64,000 bases of DNA from a bacterium (GCA_024742665.1 JANSYA010000002.1:558001-622000); one strand, 5' to 3'. Shown: positions 17,529-26,829, counted from the first letter of the stretch. A program made the numbers and translations. Notes: generated from the sequence alone by a model not told the origin.

Positions 17529-17969
17529 ATGATATCTTTGACGTTGAATGCCTGCTCCTGGTTGGGCCCGCCCGTCATCCCGCCGGCCATGATTGGGCAG
17601 GATTATTATTTCACCGGTTCGTACGTTCAGATCCAGGGCGAAGCGGATTTACCGCCGGTACGCCAGTTGGTGCCTGCGGCCGGTTCAAAGACCGGCGGCG
17701 ACTCGCAGGCCACTGTGGAATTCCTGTCTCTGCGCGAAAGAAGAAAGCAGTGCCGGGAGCAGGCTCTCATCCACAGCCATACCAAATGGCTCAGCCTGAC
17801 CCGCCGTGACCGGGAGACCCAGAGCGAATGGGATTTGCGCCTTTCGATGGGCGGCAGCGGCGCCTGGCAGAGATGCCTGAACCGGGCCGTCATTCGCAAT
17901 CACTTCTACGATCTGCCCAATCGATGCCGGGTGGTCGTGCTCTATCCCTGCCTGCCCCAGAAGTACTGA
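17529..17969 (+). CDS. Hypothetical protein, possible lipoprotein
   Basis: 146 residues from ATG 17529. A hydrophobic stretch and a lipobox-like SLTLNAC-S lie at the start. From this ATG the Cys is residue 9, too short for a signal peptide, so a non-ATG start further upstream is likely: the frame is open back to 17244, and hydrophobic residues (RRLSVGILSC) precede the ATG. The body is hydrophilic with several Arg/Cys residues and no recognised domain. It is divergent from the VWA gene and convergent with the next gene (4 bp between stops). Confidence 0.5.
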   Translation: MISLTLNACSWLGPPVIPPAMIGQDYYFTGSYVQIQGEADLPPVRQLVPAAGSKTGGDSQATVEFLSLRERRKQCREQALIHSHTKWLSLTRRDRETQSEWDLRLSMGGSGAWQRCLNRAVIRNHFYDLPNRCRVVVLYPCLPQKY

Positions 17970-17973
17970 GGGG

Positions 17974-18417
17974 CTACGAGCGGTCGCCGTTTCGCGCCCG
18001 CAGGACGCAATAGATCAGCTCGGCGATCAGGAGCCCCGCGAAGGCGAGCGGCCAGAACATAAGAATGGCCGGGACCACTTCGCCGGCTGTGAATACGCCG
18101 GCCGCGAGAACCAGTGCGAAAACGCCGAATAGTATGTTTAAGAACGGAAGCAAAACCATTCTGAGTCGCAGCATCAGGGCGGCGGGCAGCAGACACAGGC
18201 CGGCGACCAGCGCGGCAGGCAACGAACCGACGCCGACCAAAAAGGCGTAAAACGCCAGTTGCCCGGACCACGAATCCAGGTATCCGGCGTTTTCCCAGGA
18301 ACTCCCGGTCAAGAAGAAGAGCAATAACCCGCCGGCCCAGCTGAGATACGTCGCCAGCATGATTCCCCCGACGGCCGCCAGCCCGGCGACCGTAGTTCGG
18401 AGAAGCGAACGGCTCAC
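17974..18417 (-). CDS. Small four-helix membrane protein, unknown function
   Basis: 147 residues from a GTG that overlaps the adenosine deaminase stop (GTGA). Four strongly hydrophobic helices cover most of the sequence. No catalytic motif is visible. The exact 4 bp overlap suggests translational coupling with adenosine deaminase, so it might be a partner in purine handling, but nothing in the sequence shows that. Confidence 0.75.
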   Translation of the reverse strand: MSRSLLRTTVAGLAAVGGIMLATYLSWAGGLLLFFLTGSSWENAGYLDSWSGQLAFYAFLVGVGSLPAALVAGLCLLPAALMLRLRMVLLPFLNILFGVFALVLAAGVFTAGEVVPAILMFWPLAFAGLLIAELIYCVLRARNGDRS

Positions 18418-19745
18418 AGCTTGTATTTTTCGCGCAGGAGCTGGATCTCTTTGCTGTAGCCTTTCCACAGGCGGGCCGGATTGCTCATGAACGAAGAATA
18501 CACGCTCTGGCGATTCAAGTCGACCAGCTCGCTGACGGTGAAGTCCAGGTGCTTGTAGCACTTAAAATATTCGTCGGTTAGATCGGTATGAAAGATCTCG
18601 GGGTCGTCGGTGTTGATCGTGCACACCAGGCCTTCGTCGTAATAGCGGCGCAGGGGATGATCCTGCGGCTCACGCACGTACTTGCCCGTGAATAAATTCG
18701 AGGTGATGCAGATTTCAATCGGCACCTGTTTTTCTTTCATCAGCTCGACCAGGCTCGGATCTTGAATCGCCGAAGTCGCGTGACCGACGCGTTCGGCTTT
18801 TAGTATTTCAACCGAGTCCCGCACGGACCAGGGGCCGTCGTCTTCGCCGGCGTGAGCGACCGCTCGCAAACCGTTGGCACGCGCCTGGGCGAAGACGTCG
18901 CCGAAGAGCCGCGCCGGTCCCATTAATTCCGCGCCGCCGAGACCGATGCCGATAATATTCGTCGCCTTCGCGGCGATGATGCGCTGGAGATTCTTGCTCG
19001 CGTTGTCGGCGCCGAAGGTCCGCGAAACGTCGATCAGGAATTTCACTTCGGGGCCGCCGGAGCGGGAGCACTCGTTCGAAACGCGGTCGAGGGTCTGAGC
19101 GATTTCGTTGAAGTCCAGGCCGTTCTGAATCATGCGCGAAGGCGCGAGAAAAACTTCGGCGTAGCGAATGTGATTCGCTTCCATGTAGCTGCGCAGATTG
19201 TTAAAGATCAGCTCGAAGTCGTCGGGAGTTTTGATCGCGTCTAAAATAAACAGAAAGAGTTCAATGAAACCTTTGAGATCGCTGAACTGGTACTTCTTTT
19301 CCAGCTCGTCCATGCTGTAATCGATCTTGTTTTTCTCGAACATGCCGGCCAGCGTCTCTTTCGAGATGCATGCTTCCATGTGCAGATGCAATTCGACCTT
19401 GGGCATTTCGCGGATAAAAGACATGATCTTTTTATCCGCCGCCGAAAGGTCCCGGGGGGAAGGCGCGACAGTCGGAGCGACTCCGCGAATCTGGGAAGCC
19501 GTGACCATGTCGGCCTGGAAAATCTGGTGGAGCAAATCTTCGGGCGGGCTTTCGATTTCCAGATCTTCATAAGCGATCTTTTCGTTTAAGAGATCGTTGA
19601 TCTGTTTATCGAAAGCCACCTGCAGGGGCGCCGTGAAATCGCGGCCCTCGGGGATGCGCGCTTTCAAGCGCTTCAGCTCGGCGATATCGCGATCGACGGC
19701 CTGTATCCGCTCATAGACGTGTTCGAATCGCACAACCTGATTCAT
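18414..19745 (-). CDS. Adenosine deaminase with ~110-residue N-terminal extension
   Basis: 443 residues; typical bacterial adenosine deaminases have 330-350. Residues 1-110 form a mostly helical, charged extension. The deaminase domain follows with zinc-site HLHME (HxH), the HAGED motif with catalytic Glu context, GHATSAIQDP and NTDDPEIFHTDL. It converts adenosine to inosine and ammonia in the cytoplasm. The third residue class after HLH differs slightly (HLHMEAC instead of HLHLEG), so other nucleoside substrates are possible. The following small membrane protein gene overlaps it by 4 bp. Confidence 0.93.
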   Translation of the reverse strand: MNQVVRFEHVYERIQAVDRDIAELKRLKARIPEGRDFTAPLQVAFDKQINDLLNEKIAYEDLEIESPPEDLLHQIFQADMVTASQIRGVAPTVAPSPRDLSAADKKIMSFIREMPKVELHLHMEACISKETLAGMFEKNKIDYSMDELEKKYQFSDLKGFIELFLFILDAIKTPDDFELIFNNLRSYMEANHIRYAEVFLAPSRMIQNGLDFNEIAQTLDRVSNECSRSGGPEVKFLIDVSRTFGADNASKNLQRIIAAKATNIIGIGLGGAELMGPARLFGDVFAQARANGLRAVAHAGEDDGPWSVRDSVEILKAERVGHATSAIQDPSLVELMKEKQVPIEICITSNLFTGKYVREPQDHPLRRYYDEGLVCTINTDDPEIFHTDLTDEYFKCYKHLDFTVSELVDLNRQSVYSSFMSNPARLWKGYSKEIQLLREKYKL

Positions 19746-19881
19746 AAGCTACACCGCGGCCCCCGTGCGGAGACCTGTAAAGAATTTATTCGGCGATCAG
19801 AGAGCGCTAAAGGAAATGCACCGCAATCAAAGGGGCCCGAGCTTTCGGACATAATCATAGACAGCAGGACCGCGCGCCGCT

Positions 19882-22800
19882 TCAGGTGATCGAAGACTGT
19901 AGACTGCGCGCCTGGCGATTCTGAGGATCGAGAGCCAGGGCTCGATCCAGAAAGTCTCGCGCTTCGGTCGTGTTGCCGAGCTTCTGGTGGATGTCGGCCA
20001 GGTTGATCAAATTGATCACGCGATCGGGACTGATGTCCAGCACCCGATTGCCGGCCTCTAAGGCCCGATCATAATCCCCCGTACGTTTGTGGGAAATCGA
20101 AAGGTACAGCCAGAAGTCCACAATCGCCGGATCGTGCTCTAAGTATTGATTCAGAATCTCGATCGCCTTTTCGTAGTCGCGCTCTTTGAAAGTCAGCACC
20201 GCCAGGATCTTATTCAGGGCCGGCACGTCGCTGCGCAGAGTATAGGCCTGGGTCAGTTTACCCAGCGCCTCTTCGTGACTGCCGTCCCGGGCCAGACGTC
20301 GACCTTCTTGAAACAGACGTTCGAAGTCTTCGCTGCGCTCTTCGATCGTTTCGCCGCTCGCCGATTCTGCGTCGCCGGAGCCGGCCGGAGTTTCGGAACT
20401 GCTGGTCGCCACGGCCGCGTCGAGCTCTTCTTCATCGTACAGATCGATGTCGATCACCGCAGGACGCCCGGAAGACCCGCCGCCGCTTTTTTTGGCCGGC
20501 ACGTCGGCGTGAAATTCAATGCGCAGCAGCGAAAGGTCGTCCGTGATGACGCCGGTCTTTTTGATCGCCTCGACCATCGGCTCCAAATGGCCGTCGCTTT
20601 CTTCGACCCGCTTGAGAAAGAGATATTCGTCTTCGTTGATGGTCCGCACCGGATCGTCGGGGGTCATGTCGACGTCGTCGCGACCGTCCGAGCCGAGCAC
20701 GAGCACGTCGTTCGGTTCCATCTTGAAATAATGCACGGCGAAGGGCAGCTCCGACTCCAGACCGATCTTGCGCAGCTGCAGCTCCTCTTCGACGAACGAA
20801 GCCTGGCCGTTGCGATAGAGTACGGAAAAGGGATGCTCGGCGTTGAAGTACCAGGTATCTCCGGTCTCTTCGTCGATCACGGCGACGACCGCCGAAATCA
20901 CCATCGAGCCGTCAAAGGCCTGGAAGACTCCCTGCATCTCTTCGTAGACATCGGTCAGCCACTGCTCGGGAGTCACGTTCATAACGCGATTGTTGCGGGC
21001 CGAACGCGCGAGAATCGAATTCATTACAACGCCCATCACGAGACTGCCGCCGGCGCCCTGCATGGACTTGCCCATCGCGTCGCCGTTCGCCGCGACAATA
21101 TAACGCCTGAAATCGTGGTCGGAACCGAGCCGCAGATTACCGGTTACACAGCAGTCGCCGCCGAGATCGCCGGGCTTGTTACGGAATTCGAAGCGCTTCT
21201 TTTGCTCCAGATAAAACGAAGTTTGAATGCGCTCCGACTTATTCGCGTTGTAGTTCAGGGGCTTCTGCAGCAGCGACGTAAGATAATAGTCGCCGTCCTG
21301 CTGAGTCTTGAGGGCCCGCACTTCCTGCAGAGTCTGATTCAACTCGGCCGTGCGCTCTTCGACTTTTTCTTCCAGATTGTTGGCGTAGTCTTTGAGCTCC
21401 GCCTGGGCCTGGCGAATCGAGACGACCATCGAGTTAAACGAACCCGCCAGGAATCCAATCTCATCCTGGACTTTGATCGGCACCTGCACCGAGAGGTCGC
21501 CGTCGTTTACTTTCGTAACACCCGCCAGCAGATTATTCAGCGGATTGATTAAGCTGCCGCGAAAGAAGAGCGGAAAAATCACCAATAAGACGACCAAAAC
21601 CACGATCAAAATGATCTTCTGTTGAAAGGCGGAGCTATGTATATACTTACGATAGTTGACGTAAGAATAACCGACTTCGTACACAGACTGCTCTTCCACG
21701 TCGTACTTTGTGAAAGCGGTGAAGTGGTTGTAATCCTCGGCCGTTTCGTCTTTGGTCTTACGAAAGTGGCGGCTCCACTCGGCCTTCATCGGGGCCACGA
21801 AGCGCAGAACGGCCCGCTTCAGTTCGGGACCGCTCAGGTCGGCGTTGCCCCGCGCGTAGCGTTCGATTTGATCGGCGAAGGGCTTAAAATCGTCGCCGGT
21901 CCCCGCCAGATATTTCATCAGCTTGCCGCGAAACGAAGGTTCGTTCAGCGCGTTGATTTTGATCGCGTTGACCCGCGTCGTCGTATTGATCGAAGCGAGC
22001 TCCGATTTCAGACCCGCGGCCAGATCGTCGTCTTCCAGCTCGGAAGCTTCGATATAGTTCAAGATCGCCGTGCGATAGCCGACGAAGAAAGGATGCAGGC
22101 GGTCGCCGCTCATATAGGCTTCGACCTGCTCCCCGTAGCCGACGTCTTCCAGGCGAATCAAATCTTCATAGATGGCGGAGTTCGCCAGATCTTCGCGGTG
22201 CCCTTCCAGATCGAGCTCGTACGATCGACTCATGTACTGCTTTTCGATTTCGCCGCTATTCACCGAGTACTTTACGATATATTCGATGTCCTCGTTGCGC
22301 TTGCCGTTTTCGAGAGCGCGTTCGGAGTACTCGACCCGCAGTGCGTCGTACTCGCGTTCGCGGTCTTCAAGGGTCACGAGGCTGATCGCCTGAATCATCA
22401 ACAAAAACGAAACCAGAGAAATACCGACGATCTTGACCATGAAAGTCGTGCGGTCGGAGGTCCGGTTGATATACAGAATGGCGATCAGGAAGTAGCCCGC
22501 CACGGTAAAGATCACGAAGGTCGTTACGAAGATACCCCGGGGCAGAGCGCCGTCGCGACTCATCACGTTCAGGGCGGCCGGAATAATCGAAGCGGTTAAA
22601 ATTCCACCGACAATCCCGACGATCGTCCAGCGTTCGTTGGTCTGGATCGTGAAGAAGCGCCAGGTCGCGACAGCCGGCACAACAAACAGATAAAGCAGGA
22701 TCAGGCCGCCGAAGTACTTACTGAATTCGTCGGCCCTGAAATCCCAGTGATGACCGGTAAATGAGAATACCACGCCCGATGTCTGAGTGATTATCAGAAA

Positions 22801-23175
22801 CAGAGCGAAGGCGACGAATAATATGAAATACTGTATGCCGGCGAATACCCAGCCCGTGCGCTTGTAGTCGTTCTGCGGATATTTTAAAACCCACTGAGCG
22901 AAGTGAATGAAGGGCACGAGAATCATGCCCACAGTCACCCAACGATGGTAGGCCGCTTCCGGCCCGTAGTAGGAGTGCGCGAAAACGAAAGCCAGGTTGA
23001 AAGGCGACAGGGACAGGAACGCAAATCCCAGCTGGTTTGTACTCTTGGACCGATTCGGTAGAGTAACCATGAACACGCCCAGAAAGAACGTGAATACGAA
23101 GGCCAGCAGATTGGCGAATGAAAAGAAGTTAAAATAGATATTCGATGCTTGCAGAAACTCGCTGAATGCTTCCAC
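19882..23175 (-). CDS. Large membrane sensor phosphatase: 8 TM, HAMP, SpoIIE (PP2C), TPR
   Basis: 1097 residues from GTG 23175, preceded by a GAGGGG ribosome site. About eight membrane helices occupy residues 15-268. A long extracytoplasmic region spans about 270-520, then a helix at 520-538, HAMP at 538-592, and a coiled coil to about 625. A SpoIIE/PP2C phosphatase domain follows (metal Asp in GDLGGD near 669-673 and GSDGRDD near 829), then a disordered linker at 893-945 and TPR repeats to the end. This layout is characteristic of spirochaete signalling proteins. It likely senses an external cue and dephosphorylates a STAS-type anti-sigma antagonist; a STAS protein is encoded at 61025. Confidence 0.92.
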   Translation of the reverse strand: MEAFSEFLQASNIYFNFFSFANLLAFVFTFFLGVFMVTLPNRSKSTNQLGFAFLSLSPFNLAFVFAHSYYGPEAAYHRWVTVGMILVPFIHFAQWVLKYPQNDYKRTGWVFAGIQYFILFVAFALFLIITQTSGVVFSFTGHHWDFRADEFSKYFGGLILLYLFVVPAVATWRFFTIQTNERWTIVGIVGGILTASIIPAALNVMSRDGALPRGIFVTTFVIFTVAGYFLIAILYINRTSDRTTFMVKIVGISLVSFLLMIQAISLVTLEDREREYDALRVEYSERALENGKRNEDIEYIVKYSVNSGEIEKQYMSRSYELDLEGHREDLANSAIYEDLIRLEDVGYGEQVEAYMSGDRLHPFFVGYRTAILNYIEASELEDDDLAAGLKSELASINTTTRVNAIKINALNEPSFRGKLMKYLAGTGDDFKPFADQIERYARGNADLSGPELKRAVLRFVAPMKAEWSRHFRKTKDETAEDYNHFTAFTKYDVEEQSVYEVGYSYVNYRKYIHSSAFQQKIILIVVLVVLLVIFPLFFRGSLINPLNNLLAGVTKVNDGDLSVQVPIKVQDEIGFLAGSFNSMVVSIRQAQAELKDYANNLEEKVEERTAELNQTLQEVRALKTQQDGDYYLTSLLQKPLNYNANKSERIQTSFYLEQKKRFEFRNKPGDLGGDCCVTGNLRLGSDHDFRRYIVAANGDAMGKSMQGAGGSLVMGVVMNSILARSARNNRVMNVTPEQWLTDVYEEMQGVFQAFDGSMVISAVVAVIDEETGDTWYFNAEHPFSVLYRNGQASFVEEELQLRKIGLESELPFAVHYFKMEPNDVLVLGSDGRDDVDMTPDDPVRTINEDEYLFLKRVEESDGHLEPMVEAIKKTGVITDDLSLLRIEFHADVPAKKSGGGSSGRPAVIDIDLYDEEELDAAVATSSSETPAGSGDAESASGETIEERSEDFERLFQEGRRLARDGSHEEALGKLTQAYTLRSDVPALNKILAVLTFKERDYEKAIEILNQYLEHDPAIVDFWLYLSISHKRTGDYDRALEAGNRVLDISPDRVINLINLADIHQKLGNTTEARDFLDRALALDPQNRQARSLQSSIT

Positions 23176-23393
23176 AGACCCCCCTCACCGCCGAACACTG
23201 AAAAATATCGCGGAGGCACGCGAGCCCTGAGTTACAGAATGTTTACAAAAGCCCGGGCGCGCTGGTACTATGGTCGGCAAAAGCCGCGTGTCAAACTGAA
23301 TTTATTTTCATCCCGGCCGGCGGCGGGGATGCGATTCGGCGGTGGGCGCCGGTTGTTTCGCGGGCGAAGGCAGCCTGCGCAAGTGCCGGCGAT

Positions 23394-24359
23394 TCAGCTG
23401 CCGGTGGCGGCTACGGCCGATGATTTGGCGCCAGCAGACGCACGCTTGCGAGCCAATTCGTCCACGGAAACCTGAGTCATGATGCGGCGCGCCAGAGCGA
23501 CGTCCAGGCCATGACCGGCCTTCGAGGCGATAAAGTGCGCGTGAATCGGACGACCGAGCAGATACATATCGCCGATCAGGTCGAGAACCTTGTGACGAAT
23601 GCACTCTTCAGGGAAGCGCAGATCTTCGTTTAGATAGTGGTCTTCGGTCAGAACGACCGCGTTGTCCAGAGATGCGCCTTTGATCAGGCCTTTGGACTTG
23701 AGATGGTCTACATCGCGCAGAAAGCCGAAGGTGCGCGCCGGAAGGATTTCGTCGGCCAGAATTTGCGAATCGAGGTCGAGAGTGAGGCTTTTGCCGGAAA
23801 GTAAAGGATGTTGATAGTCAATATGGTAAGAAACCCGCAGGCCGTCGTGGGGTAGAGCAACCAGGTATTTGTCGCCCTCAACCACCCACACTGCGTTCGT
23901 GAGGCGAATCGGCTCGATCGTTTCGTCGAGTTCGACCACGCCAGCCGCCAGAACCGCGCTATAGAACTCCGCGCTGGATCCGTCCATAATCGGCATTTCG
24001 AAAGAGTCCAGCTCGATATACAGATCCGTAACTTCCGCGGTGGCCAGGGCCGCCAGCAGATGCTCGACAGTCTGCACCTGCCACTTGCCGTTCGAAAGAG
24101 TGACAGCGTTGAGCGTATTCACCACGCTATAGGGAGAGACTTCGATTTCACCGTCTTCTTTCGAGGAGGAACGCAGCACCAGGCCGGTGCCGGCGGGGGC
24201 CGGGCTCAGCTTCAGATGCACGGTTTCGCCCGAATGAACGCCGACTCCAGTGATCGTGGTTTCCGTTTTCAGCGTGCGCCGGGCCTGCTGAGCGGGAGGG
24301 GCCATCGTAGAGACCGCGTTCGGGTTAATATCCAGTTGAAGATGATTCATACGAGTCAT
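23394..24359 (-). CDS. lpxC: UDP-3-O-acyl-N-acetylglucosamine deacetylase
   Basis: 321 residues. Zinc ligands are visible as H100 (VEHLLAAL), H256 and D260 (RHKVLDLIGD), with catalytic H283 in SKAGHGL. It performs the committed step of lipid A synthesis, so the organism makes LPS. N- and C-terminal tails (first 27 and last ~20 residues) are extensions beyond the catalytic core. AGGA lies 5 nt before the ATG at 24359. It has its own 250 bp upstream region and is monocistronic or leads into the phosphatase gene 218 bp away. Confidence 0.96.
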   Translation of the reverse strand: MTRMNHLQLDINPNAVSTMAPPAQQARRTLKTETTITGVGVHSGETVHLKLSPAPAGTGLVLRSSSKEDGEIEVSPYSVVNTLNAVTLSNGKWQVQTVEHLLAALATAEVTDLYIELDSFEMPIMDGSSAEFYSAVLAAGVVELDETIEPIRLTNAVWVVEGDKYLVALPHDGLRVSYHIDYQHPLLSGKSLTLDLDSQILADEILPARTFGFLRDVDHLKSKGLIKGASLDNAVVLTEDHYLNEDLRFPEECIRHKVLDLIGDMYLLGRPIHAHFIASKAGHGLDVALARRIMTQVSVDELARKRASAGAKSSAVAATGS

Positions 24360-24554
24360 TGCAAATCCTGTGCAGGTGTATAAGCAACTAGCGTACCAGG
24401 TGGCGGAAACAGGGAAAAACAGGGGTAAAAAACGACGGCAGGGTGTAGCGACAGCCCACCCGGCTGCTGAAGCGGTTCTAATGAGTTCGCTCTGCGGAAC
24501 ATAAATTCCAGGATTCTGGCAATTTTAGCGAATATTAGAGCCTGAGCGTGGTTT

Positions 24555-24598
24555 CACCGTATCAAAATCGATACGACTGTTGCGAATTTGATACGGTG
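24555..24598. repeat. Perfect 12-bp inverted repeat with 20-nt spacer
   Basis: CACCGTATCAAA at 24555-24566 and its exact complement at 24587-24598, in the 254 bp between the CDGSH gene's stop and the lpxC start (about 200 bp upstream of lpxC). No T-tract follows, so it is not a classic terminator. It could be a stem-loop in the transcript or a dimeric protein-binding site. Confidence 0.8.
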
Positions 24599-24613
24599 CT
24601 CTGGAAACGGTCT

Positions 24614-24874
24614 TCAGGGCAGGCTGTTGTGGCTGCCATCGCAGTACGGAGGCGTCTTTGTATGCTTGCAGCCGCACCAGGGCACCTTGCCGGAAGTTTC
24701 ACAGGTTACAACCATCGGACTCATACCCGTCGTTTCCCGGGCGTGCGCTCCATCGCAGTACGGTTGATTCGTTGAAAGACCGCAGGAACACCAGGCGCGC
24801 TTCTTCCCGGCCTCCTCTTCCAGAACGAACGGAGACTTTTGCGCGACTTTGGGTTGGAAAGATTTCTCAGACAT
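24614..24874 (-). CDS. Double CDGSH iron-sulfur domain protein
   Basis: 86 residues with two CDGSH-type [2Fe-2S] motifs: C-x-C-x8-CDGAH (CSCGLSTNQPYCDGAH) and C-x-C-x8-CDGSH (CGCKHTKTPPYCDGSH). Each provides a 3-Cys, 1-His cluster site as in mitoNEET-related and Miner2-like proteins. It is small, soluble, and likely acts in redox or cluster transfer. It lies 39 bp downstream of rluD on the same strand. Confidence 0.94.
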   Translation of the reverse strand: MSEKSFQPKVAQKSPFVLEEEAGKKRAWCSCGLSTNQPYCDGAHARETTGMSPMVVTCETSGKVPWCGCKHTKTPPYCDGSHNSLP

Positions 24875-24913
24875 AAGCTACGATACAAAACCGCGCCCAG
24901 GAAGGCGAAGCTT

Positions 24914-25933
24914 TTAGAGATTTTCTCCCATCGCCTCAAATCTTGCGAAGCGCTCGGGCAGGGGCAGCGTAAGATCAATCGATTCTCCGCTAAAAGGCTG
25001 CGTGAAGGCCAGCCGCCGCGCAAAGAGCAGCATGCCGAAACGTTTGAACTCGGCCGCCGTGCGCGAGTACAGCTCATCACCGACGACCGGGGCGCCCAGG
25101 TGCGCCAGGTGGACCCGAATCTGATGGGTCCGACCGGTCAAAAGCTCCAGATGAACGCGGAAGAATTTCCGCCCACGGCGTCCGCTCCACACATTTTCGA
25201 TTTCGAACTCGGTGATCGCCATCCGCCCGGCGGGATCCACTCGCATCCGCATGCGTTCCCGGGGATGCCGGCGCAGGGCCAGCTCGATCCGCCCGCGGGT
25301 CCGGGGCAAATTGCCGGTCGCGTAAGCTAGATACTCTTTGTGGACTTCGCGGAATGCAAAGAGCTCCATCAGCCGCCGGCGCGCCCGGTCATGTTTGGCA
25401 ATCAATAGCAATCCTTCGGTATCGCGGTCGAGACGATGCACGATGCCGGGTCGGGTCGGGTCGGGCAGGTTTTTCTGCGCCTCCGGCTCCGACGCAGTCT
25501 CATCCGACTCCGAAGCGCCCACAGGGCCAAAGTGATGCAGGATTCCGTGCGCGAGCGTCACGCGAGCGTCACCCGGACCGGGATGCACGGCGATTCCCGC
25601 CGGTTTTCGGATTACGGCGCAGTCCGCGTCTTCGTACAGCACTTCAAGCTCCAAATCCACCGGCGCCAGCTTGATCGGAGCCGGCTCCGGCGGATTCACT
25701 CGATAGGATTCGCCGGGCTGCACCCGACGCCCCCTGGCAATGGGGCCTTCCGCGGTCGAGACGTGTCCGCCCTCGATCCACTTCTGGACCTGAGTCCGGC
25801 TGGCAGCGTCGCCCAGGCGATCCGCAAGCCAGGCGTCGAGCCGCTGTCCCCCCTCGTCTTCCGCTACAGTATGATTTTCCTCAGTCGCGTCGGGAAGATT
25901 ATGTCCGGCGAACTCTTTTTCTTCATTTTGCAA
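24914..25933 (-). CDS. rluD: RluA/RluD-family 23S rRNA pseudouridine synthase
   Basis: 339 residues. It has an N-terminal S4 RNA-binding domain (RLDAWLADRLGDAASRTQVQ) and a pseudouridine synthase domain with catalytic D169 in HRLDRDTEGLLL. The length and S4 domain fit RluD, although RluA-family substrate specificity cannot be read with certainty. The start is TTG 25933, the first codon after an in-frame stop, with AGGGG 10 nt upstream. A run of GGGTC pentamers near 25445-25465 encodes DPTRPG just before the active site. Confidence 0.9.
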   Translation of the reverse strand: MQNEEKEFAGHNLPDATEENHTVAEDEGGQRLDAWLADRLGDAASRTQVQKWIEGGHVSTAEGPIARGRRVQPGESYRVNPPEPAPIKLAPVDLELEVLYEDADCAVIRKPAGIAVHPGPGDARVTLAHGILHHFGPVGASESDETASEPEAQKNLPDPTRPGIVHRLDRDTEGLLLIAKHDRARRRLMELFAFREVHKEYLAYATGNLPRTRGRIELALRRHPRERMRMRVDPAGRMAITEFEIENVWSGRRGRKFFRVHLELLTGRTHQIRVHLAHLGAPVVGDELYSRTAAEFKRFGMLLFARRLAFTQPFSGESIDLTLPLPERFARFEAMGENL

Positions 25934-26193
25934 TTATTATTGACCCCTTGTTGATCCAAAACACACTAAACCAATTGAGAGCCAACCGGCGGGAAAATGT
26001 CCAGTCGAACGCAAAAAGTCCTTTTCAGATTCCTCTGAGAAGATTTTTGTCAATCGTCAAGTTCAGATTTCGGCCAACCGAATCTCGAAATTAATAGGCA
26101 TGCAATATTACCGTGCGCCTGATTCGCCCGGAATACTGAGTTCGCATCTTAGATTGCATGAAAATATCAATGGAAGTAGGAGTTTTCACTCGT

Positions 26194-26727
26194 ATGAAAT
26201 TCAACAAAATTGCTAAAAAAGTCACCGCTCTGAGCGTAGTGGCAGTGGCTTCCCTGGTTTTCACGGCTTGCTCAAGTGGTGGTAAATCAGAGCGGGGCGG
26301 CGAAGTCGCTACCGGCGGCGTGGGCGTTGCAAATCGCGCACTGCAGGCTGTAAGCTACTCGCCCCGTAACAAGGGTTATGGCTACAAAAGCACCTCGACC
26401 GGCGCGGATTTCCCCACCTGGTCAAGCAGTGCTAAACCGCAAATCTCCAACGCGCTCTCGCAAGTTGGTGATGATTACGTAATTCAAGTAACCGGTCACA
26501 CCTGTGCAATCGGTCCCCGCAACGCGCCGGGCGACGGACGTAAAGGTAACTACCACTACTCAAGCCAGCGCGCGAAAGCCGTTCGCGATGGTCTGGTAAG
26601 CGCTGGCGTTCCCGCTAACAAGCTGGTCGTAAAAGGTGTTGCTGACACCCAGCTGCTGCCGGGCGTTGATCCGAAAGATCAAAAACAGCGCCGTGTAACG
26701 TTCCAGATCGTTCCCGCTCCCAAATAA
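26194..26727 (+). CDS. OmpA-like lipoprotein with altered peptidoglycan-binding motif
   Basis: 177 residues from ATG 26194 (AGGAG 11 nt upstream). It has a signal peptide and lipobox VFTAC, then a Gly/Ser spacer and an OmpA-C-like domain: YVIQVTGHTCAIG, SSQRAKAVRDGLVSAGVP and QRRVTFQIV. In the OmpA family the Asp of GHTD and the Arg of the LSxxRA segment bind diaminopimelate; here Arg is kept but Asp is Cys. It is followed by a strong terminator, so it is a single-gene unit, probably well expressed. An in-frame ATG at 26158 is possible but gives a poorer signal peptide. Confidence 0.88.
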   Translation: MKFNKIAKKVTALSVVAVASLVFTACSSGGKSERGGEVATGGVGVANRALQAVSYSPRNKGYGYKSTSTGADFPTWSSSAKPQISNALSQVGDDYVIQVTGHTCAIGPRNAPGDGRKGNYHYSSQRAKAVRDGLVSAGVPANKLVVKGVADTQLLPGVDPKDQKQRRVTFQIVPAPK

Positions 26728-26760
26728 TCGGGAAAAGGAATTTCTGGTACATACCGGAGA

Positions 26761-26792
26761 AGGGGCGATGAATTTCATCGCCCCTTTTTTTT
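26761..26792 (+). terminator. Rho-independent terminator of the OmpA-like lipoprotein gene
   Basis: A hairpin of AGGGGCGATGAA and its complement (26761-26785) is followed by a run of eight T, 34 bp after the stop codon. This is the cleanest plus-strand terminator in the window. Confidence 0.93.
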
Positions 26793-26829
26793 GTACCCGG
26801 CGTTTCGCACGCCTTCTTCGACCTCACGC

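Noticed and set aside
20146..21552. 468-residue open frame antisense to the SpoIIE phosphatase gene
   Set aside because: It lies wholly inside a well-supported gene, has no recognisable domain, and open antisense frames are common in GC-rich coding DNA.
25550..25571. 11-bp direct repeat cgcgagcgtca in rluD
   Set aside because: It encodes the conserved GDARVTLAHG segment of RluA-family enzymes, so coincidence of codon choice is enough.
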